DNA of 64,000 nt from Reichenbachiella ulvae (GTDB lineage Bacteria > Bacteroidota > Bacteroidia > Cytophagales > Cyclobacteriaceae). Both the position numbers and the translations under genes were made by a program. Where the stretch lies: assembly GCF_025833875.1 (NCBI RefSeq), contig NZ_JAOYOD010000001.1, positions 124,001 through 188,000 of the forward strand, given 5' to 3'. Numbering within the stretch: position 1 is the stretch's first letter; each line of letters begins with the position of its first letter. Below the pieces are notes generated by a model. That model was given only the letters and a program-made list of their open reading frames with translations, was not told the DNA's origin and ran no database searches. Below, piece after piece: positions 36,881 through 46,739 of this stretch.

Positions 36881-37645
36881 CTACCAACCACTTTTGAAAC
36901 CCTGACTAATGGCGAGGTGATATTTCTCCTGATCGAACTTGTATAGATCAGGGGCTTTATGAGCTACTCCAGTTCGCTTTTCATTGGTTTGAATCAGTAT
37001 ATCATAGCCGAGCATTTTTCTTCTGAAGTTCCTTCGGTCCAATTTCTTTTCCAACACTGTCTCATATAGGGACTGTAACTCCGGGATGGTAAACTTTTCA
37101 GGCAATAGATTTAGCCCGATGGGTTGATGATTCAACTCCTTTTTCAGCGTCGCATGTGCCTCTAGAATGATGTCTTTGTGATCAAGCATCAGATTTGGGA
37201 GGTCGTTGATCGCGCACCATTCACATGCTTCAGATAGCAAGTCTGGGGTGGGTTCTTCCACCTTCGAATATTCTACCAGTGCATAATAACCCACCGTGAC
37301 GAACCGCTGCGCAAACCATTCCTTCAGGTTAGGGTCGAGTAGTTTTTGTTCGATCAGATGATTGGTGTGATAGGTGTTATTCCTGCTAACAGATCCAAAC
37401 AGGTGAAACTGATGCAGAAAAATACTTTCTAACCCTGTGCGGTTTTTCAATACATGAATAGCCTCCTGATCGACATCTATTTCCTTGTTTACAAACCCTC
37501 CTGGTAAAGCCCAAATGTCAGAATTTTTAAGCCTGAGCAGTAAAACTTTAAGTTCATTTTCGTGAAATCCGAAAATGACACAGTCGATGGAAAGTCCTGG
37601 TTGTAAGTCCTCTACTTGAATCGCCACTTCTTCTTTTTTGTTCAA
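36881..37645 (-). CDS. NUDIX-domain transcriptional regulator (NrtR/AraR-like)
   Basis: This protein of about 254 residues has an N-terminal NUDIX fold (CVIFGFHENELKVLLLR, WALPGGFV) and a C-terminal winged-helix domain (NFRRKML, GVAHKAPDLYKF). The NUDIX box lacks the catalytic REXXEE residues, so it should bind and not hydrolyse its ligand. Regulators of this type in Bacteroidota respond to sugars or NAD-related ligands. No ATG is available. The TTG at 37645 or GTG at 37627 are likely starts, and a frame start at 37696 would cover the neighbour's promoter. It is divergent from the second GH3 gene, its probable target. Confidence 0.75.
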   Translation of the reverse strand: MNKKEEVAIQVEDLQPGLSIDCVIFGFHENELKVLLLRLKNSDIWALPGGFVNKEIDVDQEAIHVLKNRTGLESIFLHQFHLFGSVSRNNTYHTNHLIEQKLLDPNLKEWFAQRFVTVGYYALVEYSKVEEPTPDLLSEACEWCAINDLPNLMLDHKDIILEAHATLKKELNHQPIGLNLLPEKFTIPELQSLYETVLEKKLDRRNFRRKMLGYDILIQTNEKRTGVAHKAPDLYKFDQEKYHLAISQGFKSGW

Positions 37646-37650
37646 AGTTG

Positions 37651-37695
37651 TTGAAAAATTCTGAATAATAATTATGTTTGTGTCATAATGACGCA
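37651..37695 (+). promoter_or_regulatory. GH3 promoter overlapped by a palindromic operator
   Basis: TTG (37651-37653), a 19-nt spacer and TATGTTTG (37673-37680) fit the Bacteroidota consensus exactly. TGTGTCAT-A-ATGACGCA (37679-37695) is a near-perfect palindrome (7 of 8 arm bases) that covers the end of the -7 element and the expected transcription start. The divergent NUDIX regulator is the natural candidate to bind it. Confidence 0.6.
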
Positions 37696-40080
37696 ATGAA
37701 GATTATGAAAAAATTACTCACACCTATTTTTATGGCCTTGATGGTTGCTTGTTCACAAAGCACTGAGATAGCCTACAGAGATTTGAATCAGAACGGAACC
37801 ATGGAAACCTATGAGAATCCGGAAGCCTCACTTGATCAACGAGTGGCGGATATTATTCCTCGACTTAGTCTGGAAGAGAAAGTAAGTTTGGTTGTAGGAA
37901 CTGGTATGAATCTGCCCGGAATGATGGTGGGCGAGATTGAAGATAAAGTGCCAGGTGCAGCGGGTAACACGCGACCTTTTCCAGCATTAGGCATCCCATC
38001 GATGGTATTGGCTGATGGGCCTGCAGGTTTGAGGATCGAACCGATTCGTGATTCTACTAGTTCCGATAGATTTTATTGCACTGCTTTTCCAGTAGCAACT
38101 GTATTGTCCTCTACCTGGGATCTTGATCTAGTAGAGCAGGTAGGCAAGGCCATGGGCAATGAGGTGAAGGAGTATGGAGCAGATGTGCTTTTGGCTCCTG
38201 CTATGAATATTCACAGAAATCCTCGTGCGGGTAGAAATTTCGAATACTTCTCAGAAGATCCACTTCTGAGTGGCAAAATGGCTGCTGCCATTGTCAATGG
38301 GATTGAATCTTACGGAGTGGGGACTTCTATCAAGCACTTTGTAGCCAACAATCAGGAGACCAATCGTATGACTGTCAATGCGACCATTAGTGAAAGAGCC
38401 ATGCGTGAAATCTATTTGAGAGGATTTGAAATTGCCATAAAGGAAGCTCAACCATGGACCGTCATGAGTTCTTACAACAAAGTAAATGGAGTCTACACTT
38501 CTCAAAATAGCGAGTTGCTCAATACCGTACTCAGAGACGAGTGGGGCTTTGAGGGATTTGTGATGACTGATTGGTTTGCAGGAGATGATGCTGCTCAGCA
38601 AATGCGAGCAGGTAACGACATGTTGATGCCAGGCAGACCTGAGCAAAGAGAAGAAATCATCTCTGCGGTACAGGACGGGTCCTTAGATGAGAAAGTCATC
38701 GATACCAATGTGGGACATATTTTAAAGATTGTTTTGCAATCCCCATCATTCGCGGGATATGAATATTCGGATCAACCAGATATGAGAGCCAACTCGGATT
38801 TGGCTAGAAGAGCGGCGGCAGAAGGCATCGTTTTGTTGAAAAATGAAATGGCCTTACCTGTACAATCTGAGCAAAAGAAGATAGCTGCCTTTGGGGTTGG
38901 TTCCTATGATTTTATCGCAGGTGGTTCGGGTAGTGGTGATGTCAATGAGGCATACACGGTTTCTCTAGTAGAGGGATTGGAAAAGGCTGGCTACCCAGTG
39001 GATAATACCCTTAAGGGTGACTATGAAGCATATATTGTAACTGAAAAGGCGAAACTACCTAAGAAAGAATTTTTCTTTACGCTACTGCCTCCTATTCCAG
39101 AAATGGCCCTTGAAGATGCTAAGTTGAAGGAAATGGCTGATCAGAGCGATGTGGCTTTTATCGGATTGTCAAGAAACTCCGGCGAATTTCAGGATCGCGA
39201 GCTAGCGGGAGACTTTTATCTTACTGCCGCAGAAAAAGACATGATTAAAAAAGTCTCGGACGCCTATCATTCAGTGGATAAGAAAGTTGTCATGGTACTT
39301 AACATTGGTAATGTGATTGAGACGGCTAGCTGGAGAGATCAGGTGGATGCGATAGTACTGGCCTGGCAGGGAGGTCAGGAGGCTGGGCATGCCTTGACCG
39401 ATGTGCTTTTGGGTAAGGTCAACCCTTCTGGAAAACTGCCCACAACCTTTCCTGTGGTGTATGAAGATACTAAGAGCGCTGAGAATTTCCCCGGAGAAAA
39501 CTTGCCTGGTGTAGAACAAATCATGATGGGGCCTATGCCGATGGGGTATCCTTCGCAAGTCAACTATGAAGAAGGGATCTATATTGGGTATAGATATTTT
39601 GGAACTTTTGATGTGCCAGTTGCCTATCCATTTGGATTCGGGATTTCTTATACAAGTTTTGATTATTCTGAAGTTAAACTTAGCGGTTCAGACTTCTCTG
39701 AGGAAATAACTGCTACAGTGACCATCACTAATACTGGAGAGTTGGCAGGCAAGGAAGTAGTACAGCTGTACCTCGCCGCACCTGATAAAAACCTGGATAA
39801 ACCTTCAAAGGAACTTCGTGCTTTTGACAAGACTGGGCTTCTGACTCCAGGAGCTAGTGAAACGATCAGTTTCACTTTGAAAGCCCGTGATTTGGCTTCA
39901 TATGACGAAAGTCAAACAGCATGGGTAGCCGAAGCAGGGGAGTATACGGTTCAGATTGGTTCTTCTAGTGAAAATATTAACGCCAGTGCAACTTTCTCCC
40001 TGGCTAAGGATTTGATTGTTGAAAAAGTAAATAAAGTTTTGGTGGCAGATCAGGAAATCACTGAACTAAGTTCTAAATGA
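37696..40080 (+). CDS. GH3 beta-glucosidase-type lipoprotein
   Basis: This 794-residue protein has lipobox Cys19 (MVAC). Just after it comes a Ca-loop-like segment ([12 protein letters not shown]) common in Bacteroidota GH3 exo-glycosidases. The nucleophile is Asp292 (VMTDWFAG). The second domain and a fibronectin-III-like domain are present. GH3 also includes beta-xylosidases, so the substrate is not certain. ATG codons at 37696 and 37705 are both possible, and both leave a very short 5' leader. It is regulated separately from the main operon. Confidence 0.9.
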   Translation: MKIMKKLLTPIFMALMVACSQSTEIAYRDLNQNGTMETYENPEASLDQRVADIIPRLSLEEKVSLVVGTGMNLPGMMVGEIEDKVPGAAGNTRPFPALGIPSMVLADGPAGLRIEPIRDSTSSDRFYCTAFPVATVLSSTWDLDLVEQVGKAMGNEVKEYGADVLLAPAMNIHRNPRAGRNFEYFSEDPLLSGKMAAAIVNGIESYGVGTSIKHFVANNQETNRMTVNATISERAMREIYLRGFEIAIKEAQPWTVMSSYNKVNGVYTSQNSELLNTVLRDEWGFEGFVMTDWFAGDDAAQQMRAGNDMLMPGRPEQREEIISAVQDGSLDEKVIDTNVGHILKIVLQSPSFAGYEYSDQPDMRANSDLARRAAAEGIVLLKNEMALPVQSEQKKIAAFGVGSYDFIAGGSGSGDVNEAYTVSLVEGLEKAGYPVDNTLKGDYEAYIVTEKAKLPKKEFFFTLLPPIPEMALEDAKLKEMADQSDVAFIGLSRNSGEFQDRELAGDFYLTAAEKDMIKKVSDAYHSVDKKVVMVLNIGNVIETASWRDQVDAIVLAWQGGQEAGHALTDVLLGKVNPSGKLPTTFPVVYEDTKSAENFPGENLPGVEQIMMGPMPMGYPSQVNYEEGIYIGYRYFGTFDVPVAYPFGFGISYTSFDYSEVKLSGSDFSEEITATVTITNTGELAGKEVVQLYLAAPDKNLDKPSKELRAFDKTGLLTPGASETISFTLKARDLASYDESQTAWVAEAGEYTVQIGSSSENINASATFSLAKDLIVEKVNKVLVADQEITELSSK

Positions 40081-40112
40081 AGCAAATACAAAACACTTTA
40101 GTCTGATTTAAG

Positions 40113-40146
40113 AAAAGAGACGGGGCGACCTGTCTTTTTTCTTTTT
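40113..40146. terminator. bidirectional terminator
   Basis: AGACGGG / CCTGTCT form a stem (with one G-U pair) flanked by A-rich and T-rich runs. It lies between the converging GH3 and K+ channel genes and can serve both. Confidence 0.65.
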
Positions 40147-41155
40147 AAAGAAGCCCTCTTTTGTATTCTTTTATAAATTTCTTCAGGGTTTCATCCGATC
40201 CCAATACAATCAAGTGGTCATCTATACCAATAAAAGTGTCTGCACTTGGTCCAGGTATTAATCCCTTGATATTGTCTTTTACACCCAGAACGATGGCGCC
40301 TGTTTTTGCTGGAATATTCAGCTCTCGCAAGGTTTTGTCCTGATATTGAGACTTTAGCTCCTCATATCCCACTTCTTCGAGGTGGTAGCTAGTACCTGAT
40401 ACACCATTGAGCAGATCTAGAAATTCGATAACAATGGGTTTAGTTACCAACTGTGCCATGAACATACCTCCGAGCATGTCAGGCATGATTACTTTGTCAG
40501 CGCCTGCTCGATAGAGTTTTTCTTCGGTTTCTATATTTGAGGCTCTTACTATGATTTTGATGTCTTCGTTGAGGTGTCTGGCAGTAAGGGTGATGAAGAC
40601 ATTAGAAGCATCAGAAGGTGTAGTGATGATGATGGTAGAAGCTCTTTCGATACCCACGGTTTTCAAGTTTTCATCCTGCGTAGCATCTCCAATATACCAG
40701 CGCATAGATTCAGGTATCAGCTCCTGGATTTCTGCTTTATTATCGATGATGACAAACTCTCTACCGCTTTTTTGTAGTTCTTCGCATGCACGCCTGCCAT
40801 TGCGACCAAAACCACACACGATGACATGACCGCTTAATTTGCTGATTTCCATACTTGATTTATAGCTTTTAAATATGCTTTTTAATTTTCCCTCGAAAAA
40901 ATAACTGGATACTACCGAAACCACATAGGCAAATAAGCCAAGGTTCATTAGGATATAAAAAGATGTGAATATCCTTCCGGCCTGACTCAATTCTTTGACC
41001 TCTGTAAAGCCTACTGTACCGACAGTAATGATCGTCATATACAGTGCATTGACAAATTCCAGATCTTCAATAAATGAGAATCCTGCTAATCCAATGCCTA
41101 AACTGATGATGAATAGTAAGAAAGCGCCAATTAGGCTTTCTAGCTGCTTATTCAT
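40145..41155 (-). CDS. two-TM potassium channel with RCK (TrkA-N/TrkA-C) domains
   Basis: This 336-residue inner-membrane channel has two membrane helices flanking a pore loop (about 8-82). A Rossmann-type RCK domain follows (VIVCGFGRNG near 103-112), then a TrkA-C domain. The filter region reads TVGTVGFTE, so the second Gly of the usual GYG/GFG is Thr51. Selectivity may therefore differ from classical channels. I chose the ATG at 41155; a TTG at 41170 is in frame. Regulation may involve nucleotide binding to the RCK domain. Confidence 0.85.
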   Translation of the reverse strand: MNKQLESLIGAFLLFIISLGIGLAGFSFIEDLEFVNALYMTIITVGTVGFTEVKELSQAGRIFTSFYILMNLGLFAYVVSVVSSYFFEGKLKSIFKSYKSSMEISKLSGHVIVCGFGRNGRRACEELQKSGREFVIIDNKAEIQELIPESMRWYIGDATQDENLKTVGIERASTIIITTPSDASNVFITLTARHLNEDIKIIVRASNIETEEKLYRAGADKVIMPDMLGGMFMAQLVTKPIVIEFLDLLNGVSGTSYHLEEVGYEELKSQYQDKTLRELNIPAKTGAIVLGVKDNIKGLIPGPSADTFIGIDDHLIVLGSDETLKKFIKEYKRGLL

Positions 41156-41291
41156 GTAGAGAGGTTTCAAAGTGGGCTTATGGGGTTTGGTTAGACATTT
41201 CCAAATCTAATCAAAATGCAGCTAGGGAAAACCAGACTTTTCGCAGTTGAAAATAAATATCTGGAGTGGGGAAGGGGTAGTAATTTAAAAA

Positions 41292-41332
41292 GAGGACAAA
41301 AAAGAAGGGGCTGCCCTTTCGGTGCAACCCCT
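41292..41332 (-). terminator. intrinsic terminator in the long gap before the K+ channel
   Basis: On the minus strand the arms AGGGGTTGC / GCAGCCCCT form 9 pairs, including one G-U that would be a C-A mismatch on the plus strand. TCTTTTTTG follows. No gene ends here, so it is either an attenuator in the channel leader or the end of an unseen small RNA. The rest of the 508-nt gap 41156-41663 shows no gene. Confidence 0.6.
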
Positions 41333-41663
41333 AAACCAACCTAACCTAAACTTATCTTTATATCTAACTTTGTTTGTTAATATATTCTAAACGAATACCG
41401 TGCCAAAGCAAAGTTGAGATGAATATTTTCTTGTTTGTTTCTCAATTATCGTATTACAAAAGTACCATAAGGGATGGAATTCCCAAACAAAAACGAGGGA
41501 TAATACTACTTTTTAACAAAAATTAAGGGATTCCCCTATAGATAGGAGAATTTTTTAAGAAAAGTACCCGGTAAAAGCCCTTAGGATTTATTGGATTTGG
41601 CCTTTGTTTTCCAACCAAGTTGTAGAGTATGGTGTCTTCTAGGAAATGAAAAACGAAAGGATT

Positions 41664-42404
41664 ATGAAAAACTTTGTCTTCCTAGTATTGATACTTCTGC
41701 TTTTTTCTTGTGAAGAATCAGCAATAGATAATATAGATCAAAAATTTCTTGATAAATCATTAACCATCGTAGACAACCCGAAGATGTATGATGACATTTC
41801 GGAGGGAGATCGAAAGGGGTTGTGGTATGAAATTAATTCTGTTCAAAGGGTTGAAGATTCGTTGATTCTGGAACTTCGATTTGCGGGCTGTGATCCCAAT
41901 CATTCATTTGTAATAGTGGAAGGGACTAACACAGAAGAAAGTTTGTCCTTAGCCTTAATTCATCAGGCTCCCAATCAGCTTTGTGAGGCGCTTTGGGTGG
42001 AGGAATTAGGGATAGACTTAGGGCAATTTCGAAGTAATGATTCAAACGAATTCACAGTGAAACTAACCAATGGTTATGATCTCAAGGAATATGTATTGCC
42101 GCCAAATGTTCCTGGATTGATTCAGGGTAAGCAAATCGAAGTTGAAGTGGCGAGAACATACTGCCAGCCAGGACCCAATGGACTTTGGTTCCAATCTAAG
42201 CGTCCAAATAATATCAACCCGGATTATAAAAGATTTTCCTTTTTACCTTTAGAATTTGAAGGTGAATTAGAAATTGAGGAAGGTCAATCATACTTGATAG
42301 ACATAGAGGTTTTGCCATGGTCAGCTTTGCCTGATGTGGCTACCTGCTATATGTATGAAGGACCCTTCCTGCCAGTAAAAATTGTTGATTATAGTGAGCT
42401 ATAA
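41664..42404 (+). CDS. lipoprotein, unknown function
   Basis: This is a protein of about 246 residues with a short lipoprotein signal peptide (LLLFSC, Cys16 from the ATG at 41664). An ATG at 41646 is in frame. The mature part is beta-rich with no recognised family. It has four further Cys residues that could form disulphides. It ends 4 nt from the stop of the convergent IscA-like gene. Confidence 0.6.
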   Translation: MKNFVFLVLILLLFSCEESAIDNIDQKFLDKSLTIVDNPKMYDDISEGDRKGLWYEINSVQRVEDSLILELRFAGCDPNHSFVIVEGTNTEESLSLALIHQAPNQLCEALWVEELGIDLGQFRSNDSNEFTVKLTNGYDLKEYVLPPNVPGLIQGKQIEVEVARTYCQPGPNGLWFQSKRPNNINPDYKRFSFLPLEFEGELEIEEGQSYLIDIEVLPWSALPDVATCYMYEGPFLPVKIVDYSEL

Positions 42405-42408
42405 CTGC

Positions 42409-42735
42409 TTAGACAGCAAAACTTTCACCACAGCCACAGGTACGTGAGGCATTTGGATTGATGAATTGAAAGCCTTTGCCATTGAGACCGTCGGAAAAGT
42501 CCAGTGTAGTGTCCAAAAGATAAAACAAGCTCTTTTTGTCTACGACTACTTTTACGCCATTGTCTTCAAAGACATCGTCTTTTTCAGTGATTTGATCATC
42601 GAAAGACAAATCATACATCAAACCAGAGCATCCCCCGCCTTTGACCGCTACACGTAAATTATGCGATTCTGGGTGACCTTCTGTTTTCTTCAATTCTATG
42701 ATTCTTGCTTGTGCTTTTTCTGATACTTTCAGCAT
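42409..42735 (-). CDS. IscA/ErpA/HesB-type iron-sulphur carrier
   Basis: This 108-residue cytosolic protein delivers or assembles Fe-S clusters. The three conserved Cys residues are present: one in GGGCSG and two in the C-terminal CGCGESF. Length is normal. I chose the ATG at 42735. The gene stands alone and has no suf or isc neighbours. Whether it is SufA-, IscA- or ErpA-like cannot be told. Confidence 0.9.
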   Translation of the reverse strand: MLKVSEKAQARIIELKKTEGHPESHNLRVAVKGGGCSGLMYDLSFDDQITEKDDVFEDNGVKVVVDKKSLFYLLDTTLDFSDGLNGKGFQFINPNASRTCGCGESFAV

Positions 42736-42851
42736 AATATTAGTTTTCAATATTATTAGTCGAACTCTTTAGCTTGATAAAAAGTTTCATTCTCTTTGCA
42801 AAAGTAAGCATTTAAATAGAATTATTTTAAATAAGATTCTATCTCCTGATC

Positions 42852-43253
42852 ATGAAATTAGAGCATATCGGTATTGCTGTCAAAAGTCTCAAAAAATCAA
42901 ATCAACTTTTTGAAAGTTTATTTGGTAGAGCCCCATACAAAAGCGAAGAAGTAAGTTCGGAAGCAGTAGAAACATCTTTTTTCCAACTTGGGGAGACCAA
43001 GGTAGAGCTGCTAGAGGCCAAAAGAGAGGATAGTGCGATAGCTAAATTCATTGAAAAGAAAGGAGAGGGGATACATCATTTGGCTTTTGAGGTTGAAGAT
43101 ATCGAACTGGAAATCGCTCGATTGAAGTCTGAGGGATTTGAGTTTGTCATGGATCAGCCCAAATTAGGTGCGGACAATAAAAGGATTTGTTTCCTTCATC
43201 CCAAAAGTAGCAATGGTGTGTTGGTAGAATTGTGTCAAGAAATCAAAGAGTAA
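42852..43253 (+). CDS. mce: methylmalonyl-CoA epimerase
   Basis: This 133-residue vicinal-oxygen-chelate enzyme converts (S)- to (R)-methylmalonyl-CoA in propionate/succinate metabolism. It begins KLEHIGIAVKSL with the first metal-binding His. The internal motif GEGIHHLAFEV holds another metal-binding His, and VLVELCQE holds the terminal metal Glu. It abuts thiL without any gap, so both are probably cotranscribed, although no metabolic link is obvious. Confidence 0.9.
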   Translation: MKLEHIGIAVKSLKKSNQLFESLFGRAPYKSEEVSSEAVETSFFQLGETKVELLEAKREDSAIAKFIEKKGEGIHHLAFEVEDIELEIARLKSEGFEFVMDQPKLGADNKRICFLHPKSSNGVLVELCQEIKE

Positions 43254-44288
43254 ATGTCAGAAGAGAACAAAAGAACTGAGATAGGTGAGTTAGGTGAATT
43301 TGGGTTGATTAATCAAATCAGCAAGAAATTTGAAAACAAAAACTCGTCTACCCTGATTGGGATAGGGGACGATGCTGCTGTGATAGAAAGCGGCGACAAA
43401 GTGAAATTGCTCTCAACAGATATGTTGGTCGAAGGAGTGCATTTTGACCTTTCTTATATGCCCTTACAGCATTTGGGTTATAAGTCTGTGGCTGTCAATG
43501 TCTCCGATATTGCTGCCATGAATGGTAAACCGCAGCAGATTACTGTGAGCCTTGGTTTGAGCAACAGGTTTTCTGTCGAGGCGGTAGAGGCCTTTTATGA
43601 AGGTGTAAGATTTGCCTGTGAAGACTTTGCTGTTGATTTGGTAGGTGGAGATACCACATCTTCTCCGACAGGTTTGATTATATCGGTTTCCGTAATAGGA
43701 GAGTCCCCCAAGGATAAGGTAGTCTATAGAAAAAATGCAGAGGAGAAGGATATCATCTGTGTGACAGGAGACTTGGGCGGTGCATTGATGGGACTGCAAG
43801 TACTAGAACGTGAGAAAGAAGTGTTCAAGACCAATCCAGATATGCAGCCTGATTTGACCGAATATGAGTACATCGTCAAAAGACAGCTGAAACCCACAGC
43901 CAGAATGGACCTGATTTTCGAACTAGAAGAATTAGGAGTGATACCGACAGCTATGATCGATGTGTCTGATGGATTGGCCAGTGAGCTCTTTCATATCGCT
44001 ACTCAGTCGCAACTGGGAGTGACGATATATGAAGATAAATTGCCTATAGATCAGATGACATACAATACGGCCGTTGAGTTCAAATTGGATCCTGCAACCT
44101 GTGCACTGAATGGTGGGGAAGATTATGAATTGCTCTTCACGATCAGTCAATCTGATTTTGAGAAAATCAAGAATTTACCAGATGTATCGGCTATTGGATA
44201 CATGGATAAGCAAGAAAATGGCCTTAAAATGGTGACTAAAGGTGGTAATACCGTTCCGCTTGAAGCCCAGGGTTGGAAGCATTTTTAA
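43254..44288 (+). CDS. thiL: thiamine-monophosphate kinase
   Basis: This 344-residue enzyme phosphorylates thiamine monophosphate to the active cofactor with ATP. Family motifs are GIGDDAAVI (Mg/ATP), DMLVEGVHFD, NVSDIAAMNG, VGGDTT and the C-terminal GGEDYELLF. Its ATG directly follows the epimerase stop. Length and motifs are complete. Confidence 0.95.
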   Translation: MSEENKRTEIGELGEFGLINQISKKFENKNSSTLIGIGDDAAVIESGDKVKLLSTDMLVEGVHFDLSYMPLQHLGYKSVAVNVSDIAAMNGKPQQITVSLGLSNRFSVEAVEAFYEGVRFACEDFAVDLVGGDTTSSPTGLIISVSVIGESPKDKVVYRKNAEEKDIICVTGDLGGALMGLQVLEREKEVFKTNPDMQPDLTEYEYIVKRQLKPTARMDLIFELEELGVIPTAMIDVSDGLASELFHIATQSQLGVTIYEDKLPIDQMTYNTAVEFKLDPATCALNGGEDYELLFTISQSDFEKIKNLPDVSAIGYMDKQENGLKMVTKGGNTVPLEAQGWKHF

Positions 44289-44344
44289 GAAAATCGCCTA
44301 TGCTTTTATGCATTTATACGGTGTTTTTTTTCAAAGATTAAAAT

Positions 44345-44352
44345 TAATTTTG
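44345..44352 (+). promoter_or_regulatory. candidate -7 element of the STAS-like gene
   Basis: TAATTTTG is an exact TAnnTTTG match 25 nt before the ATG. The -33 position has TTT in place of TTG. Confidence 0.35.
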
Positions 44353-44377
44353 ATCAAGAGAATTAATTAATCAATCT

Positions 44378-44806
44378 ATGGAAGCAGTACCTCTCTTGAC
44401 TAATAATGCCCGCGTCTATTTGGACAAACCTTATGTTAAAGTCTTCTGGAGTCCAGAGGATCATATACTTATGAGTAAATGGACAGGCTTTTGTACTTAT
44501 GAAGAGATCAAGGCGGTAGGAGCCAGGATTTTGGACGCAGTTACTTTTGAGGGGGCCGAAAAGGTCCTCTACGATGCCCGTGAGATTGAAGTTCTGGACG
44601 ATCATTCTCAAAGATATATTTCAGGTGATTTCACTCTGGATATGATCAGTTCAGGAGTCAAATTTGCTGCTGCTGTATTCCCCGACGATATTTTTGCCAA
44701 ATTCTCTGTCGATGATATTCAAAAAGATATCAAGCAGAAGAGGATTTCGAACGTTACTTATTTTCAATCTTTTTCCAACGCATTCAACTGGTTGAAGGAC
44801 AAATAG
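44378..44806 (+). CDS. STAS/SpoIIAA-like protein
   Basis: This 142-residue cytosolic protein has the alternating strand-helix pattern of SpoIIAA-like STAS folds (FWSPEDHILMSKWTGF, KVLYDAREIEVL, FAAAVFPDD). No phosphorylatable Ser/Thr motif is evident. Such proteins are often found near signalling genes, and a sensor kinase follows after 121 nt. The function is unknown. Confidence 0.5.
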   Translation: MEAVPLLTNNARVYLDKPYVKVFWSPEDHILMSKWTGFCTYEEIKAVGARILDAVTFEGAEKVLYDAREIEVLDDHSQRYISGDFTLDMISSGVKFAAAVFPDDIFAKFSVDDIQKDIKQKRISNVTYFQSFSNAFNWLKDK

Positions 44807-44927
44807 AGTTCATCTAAGTTCACAGTTGTTATATTTATCCATATTTTCACCACAACCAGCGAAAGTGGTATTGAAAGATTAATTGATACAGATAGTCGAA
44901 AGGCTGTTTGAATCGGATCTAATTGAT

Positions 44928-46724
44928 ATGAAGAGATTTTCGTTGTTTGTGTTTCTGGGCATGACCTTGCCCTTTTTTGCATTTCCTAATTCCTGGGAGG
45001 ATACCCAATTGAAAAAGAAAGGGGAGCTTGAACTTTATTGGGATACTTCTGTGCCTTTTATTTGGCAAGATACCAATGGAGAGATGCAGGGACTCGAATA
45101 TGAGGTCCTACTGGAGTTCCAACAGTTTCTTTTAAACAGAAAGGGAATTGATCTTGAATTGAACTGGATCAAAGCCGAAAATTTTGCAGGGATACTGGCC
45201 GAAATAAAAAATAGCCCATCTGCCAATCATTTAGGGGTTTCTGCCTTTTCGATCACCGACGAGCGAAAGGAGCTTTATAAATTTAGTTCATCTTATCTAA
45301 TGGATGTTACGGTACTAGTGTCCAGCGAAGGCTCTCCAATTGTTCATGGCTATGACGAGATATACAAGATGCTCAATACCATGGAAGCGGTTACCATTAA
45401 AGGGACTAGTTATGAGACTTTATTGATAGATCTTCAGGATCGATTGTCGGTAGATTTTGATATTCGATACATAGGAAGTGATGAGAATCTATTGAAAGAG
45501 ATTTCCTCGGAAGAGGGGTTGTTTGGATTTATAGACCTTCCCATTTATATGATGGATGTGAAGAGAGGAGGAAAATTGTCCAGACAGAATTTCTTCACCG
45601 TCAAGGGGCAGGGTTATGCTTATTTGTTACCTAAGGATTCCGATTGGGATGAGCCATTTGCAGAGTTTTTGGCAGATTCTGCGGTTCAGGAAAAGGTGGC
45701 GGCCATTGCTTCCAAATACATCGGATCAGAGCTGTATGAGTTTATTGATTATTTGTATGGCTATGACCAGCTTGGAACGCTGATTTTGACCAAGGAGAAA
45801 GAGATGCAACTGGCTCTGGTTCAAAATGCCAATCTACAGCTGGAAAAGGAAAAAGGATATAAGCGAATATTGATCCTGGGCATTGCGATCGCCTTATTGT
45901 TTTTGATGGTTATAGGGGTTTTGTTTTTTAACAACATTCGCAAGACTCGGATGATGGGAAATCAAAAGAAGCAGATTGAAGCTCAGCAAGAAAATATCCA
46001 ACAAAAGAATGAGCAATTGATGAATAGAAATGCTCAGCTGTTGGCCTTGAATGAGGATAAAAACCAATTGGTTAGCATTTTGGCTCACGATCTACGTGCT
46101 CCCTTGAATCACATTATCAGTGTCTCAAGTATGCTAGAGGGAAATGAGCTTTCTGAGGAAGATCGTAAGTTTATGGGCATCATTGATGATTCTGCACGGA
46201 CGATGAGTCAGATGATTACCAAGATTTTGGACGTAAATGCATTGGAGCAAAACAAGAGTGCTGTCCTACGTGAGAAGGTGGGTGTTCGTCATATTATAGT
46301 GGATGTGGTGAATCGCTACAGGCAAGCTGCCTCTAAAAAAATGATCCATTTGGACATTCATTACCCCAGTGTTGATGCCATCATGCAAACAGATCATTTG
46401 CTACTGTTTCTTGTCCTTGAGAATTTGCTTTCCAATGCCATAAAATTTTCGCCTTCCAAATCGACCATAGTGATAAAGGCAGAGGAGGAAGAACGTACAG
46501 TCCTTTTTTCTATCAAAGATGAAGGCCCTGGTTTTACTGAAGAGGATATGAAGGATGTTTTTGGTCGCTTCAAAAAACTGAGTGCCAAACCTACCGCGGG
46601 AGAGAGCTCTACAGGTCTTGGCTTATCTATCGTGAAGAAATACGTGAGTGATCTTGGAGGTCAAGTTTGGTTAGAATCAGAATCAGGCAAAGGCAGTACT
46701 TTTTTTGTCAGCCTGCCTTTGTAA
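44928..46724 (+). CDS. sensor histidine kinase with periplasmic solute-binding domain
   Basis: This 598-residue inner-membrane kinase has a signal peptide, then a family-3 solute-binding-like sensor (about 25-270) as in BvgS/EvgS. One membrane segment (about 314-338) and a coiled coil lead to a HisKA domain (His387 in LAHDLRAP) and a HATPase (NAIKF, DEGPGF, TGLGLSIVKKY). There is no receiver domain and no response-regulator gene beside it, so the partner is encoded elsewhere. I chose the ATG at 44928; the open frame begins 15 codons earlier without ATG. Confidence 0.88.
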   Translation: MKRFSLFVFLGMTLPFFAFPNSWEDTQLKKKGELELYWDTSVPFIWQDTNGEMQGLEYEVLLEFQQFLLNRKGIDLELNWIKAENFAGILAEIKNSPSANHLGVSAFSITDERKELYKFSSSYLMDVTVLVSSEGSPIVHGYDEIYKMLNTMEAVTIKGTSYETLLIDLQDRLSVDFDIRYIGSDENLLKEISSEEGLFGFIDLPIYMMDVKRGGKLSRQNFFTVKGQGYAYLLPKDSDWDEPFAEFLADSAVQEKVAAIASKYIGSELYEFIDYLYGYDQLGTLILTKEKEMQLALVQNANLQLEKEKGYKRILILGIAIALLFLMVIGVLFFNNIRKTRMMGNQKKQIEAQQENIQQKNEQLMNRNAQLLALNEDKNQLVSILAHDLRAPLNHIISVSSMLEGNELSEEDRKFMGIIDDSARTMSQMITKILDVNALEQNKSAVLREKVGVRHIIVDVVNRYRQAASKKMIHLDIHYPSVDAIMQTDHLLLFLVLENLLSNAIKFSPSKSTIVIKAEEEERTVLFSIKDEGPGFTEEDMKDVFGRFKKLSAKPTAGESSTGLGLSIVKKYVSDLGGQVWLESESGKGSTFFVSLPL

Positions 46725-46739
46725 GTCCATATTGTTGCC

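Noticed and set aside
37646..37696. N-terminal extension of the NUDIX regulator to 37696
   Set aside because: It would start at TTG, cover the consensus GH3 promoter and operator, and add Ile-rich residues not typical of the family.
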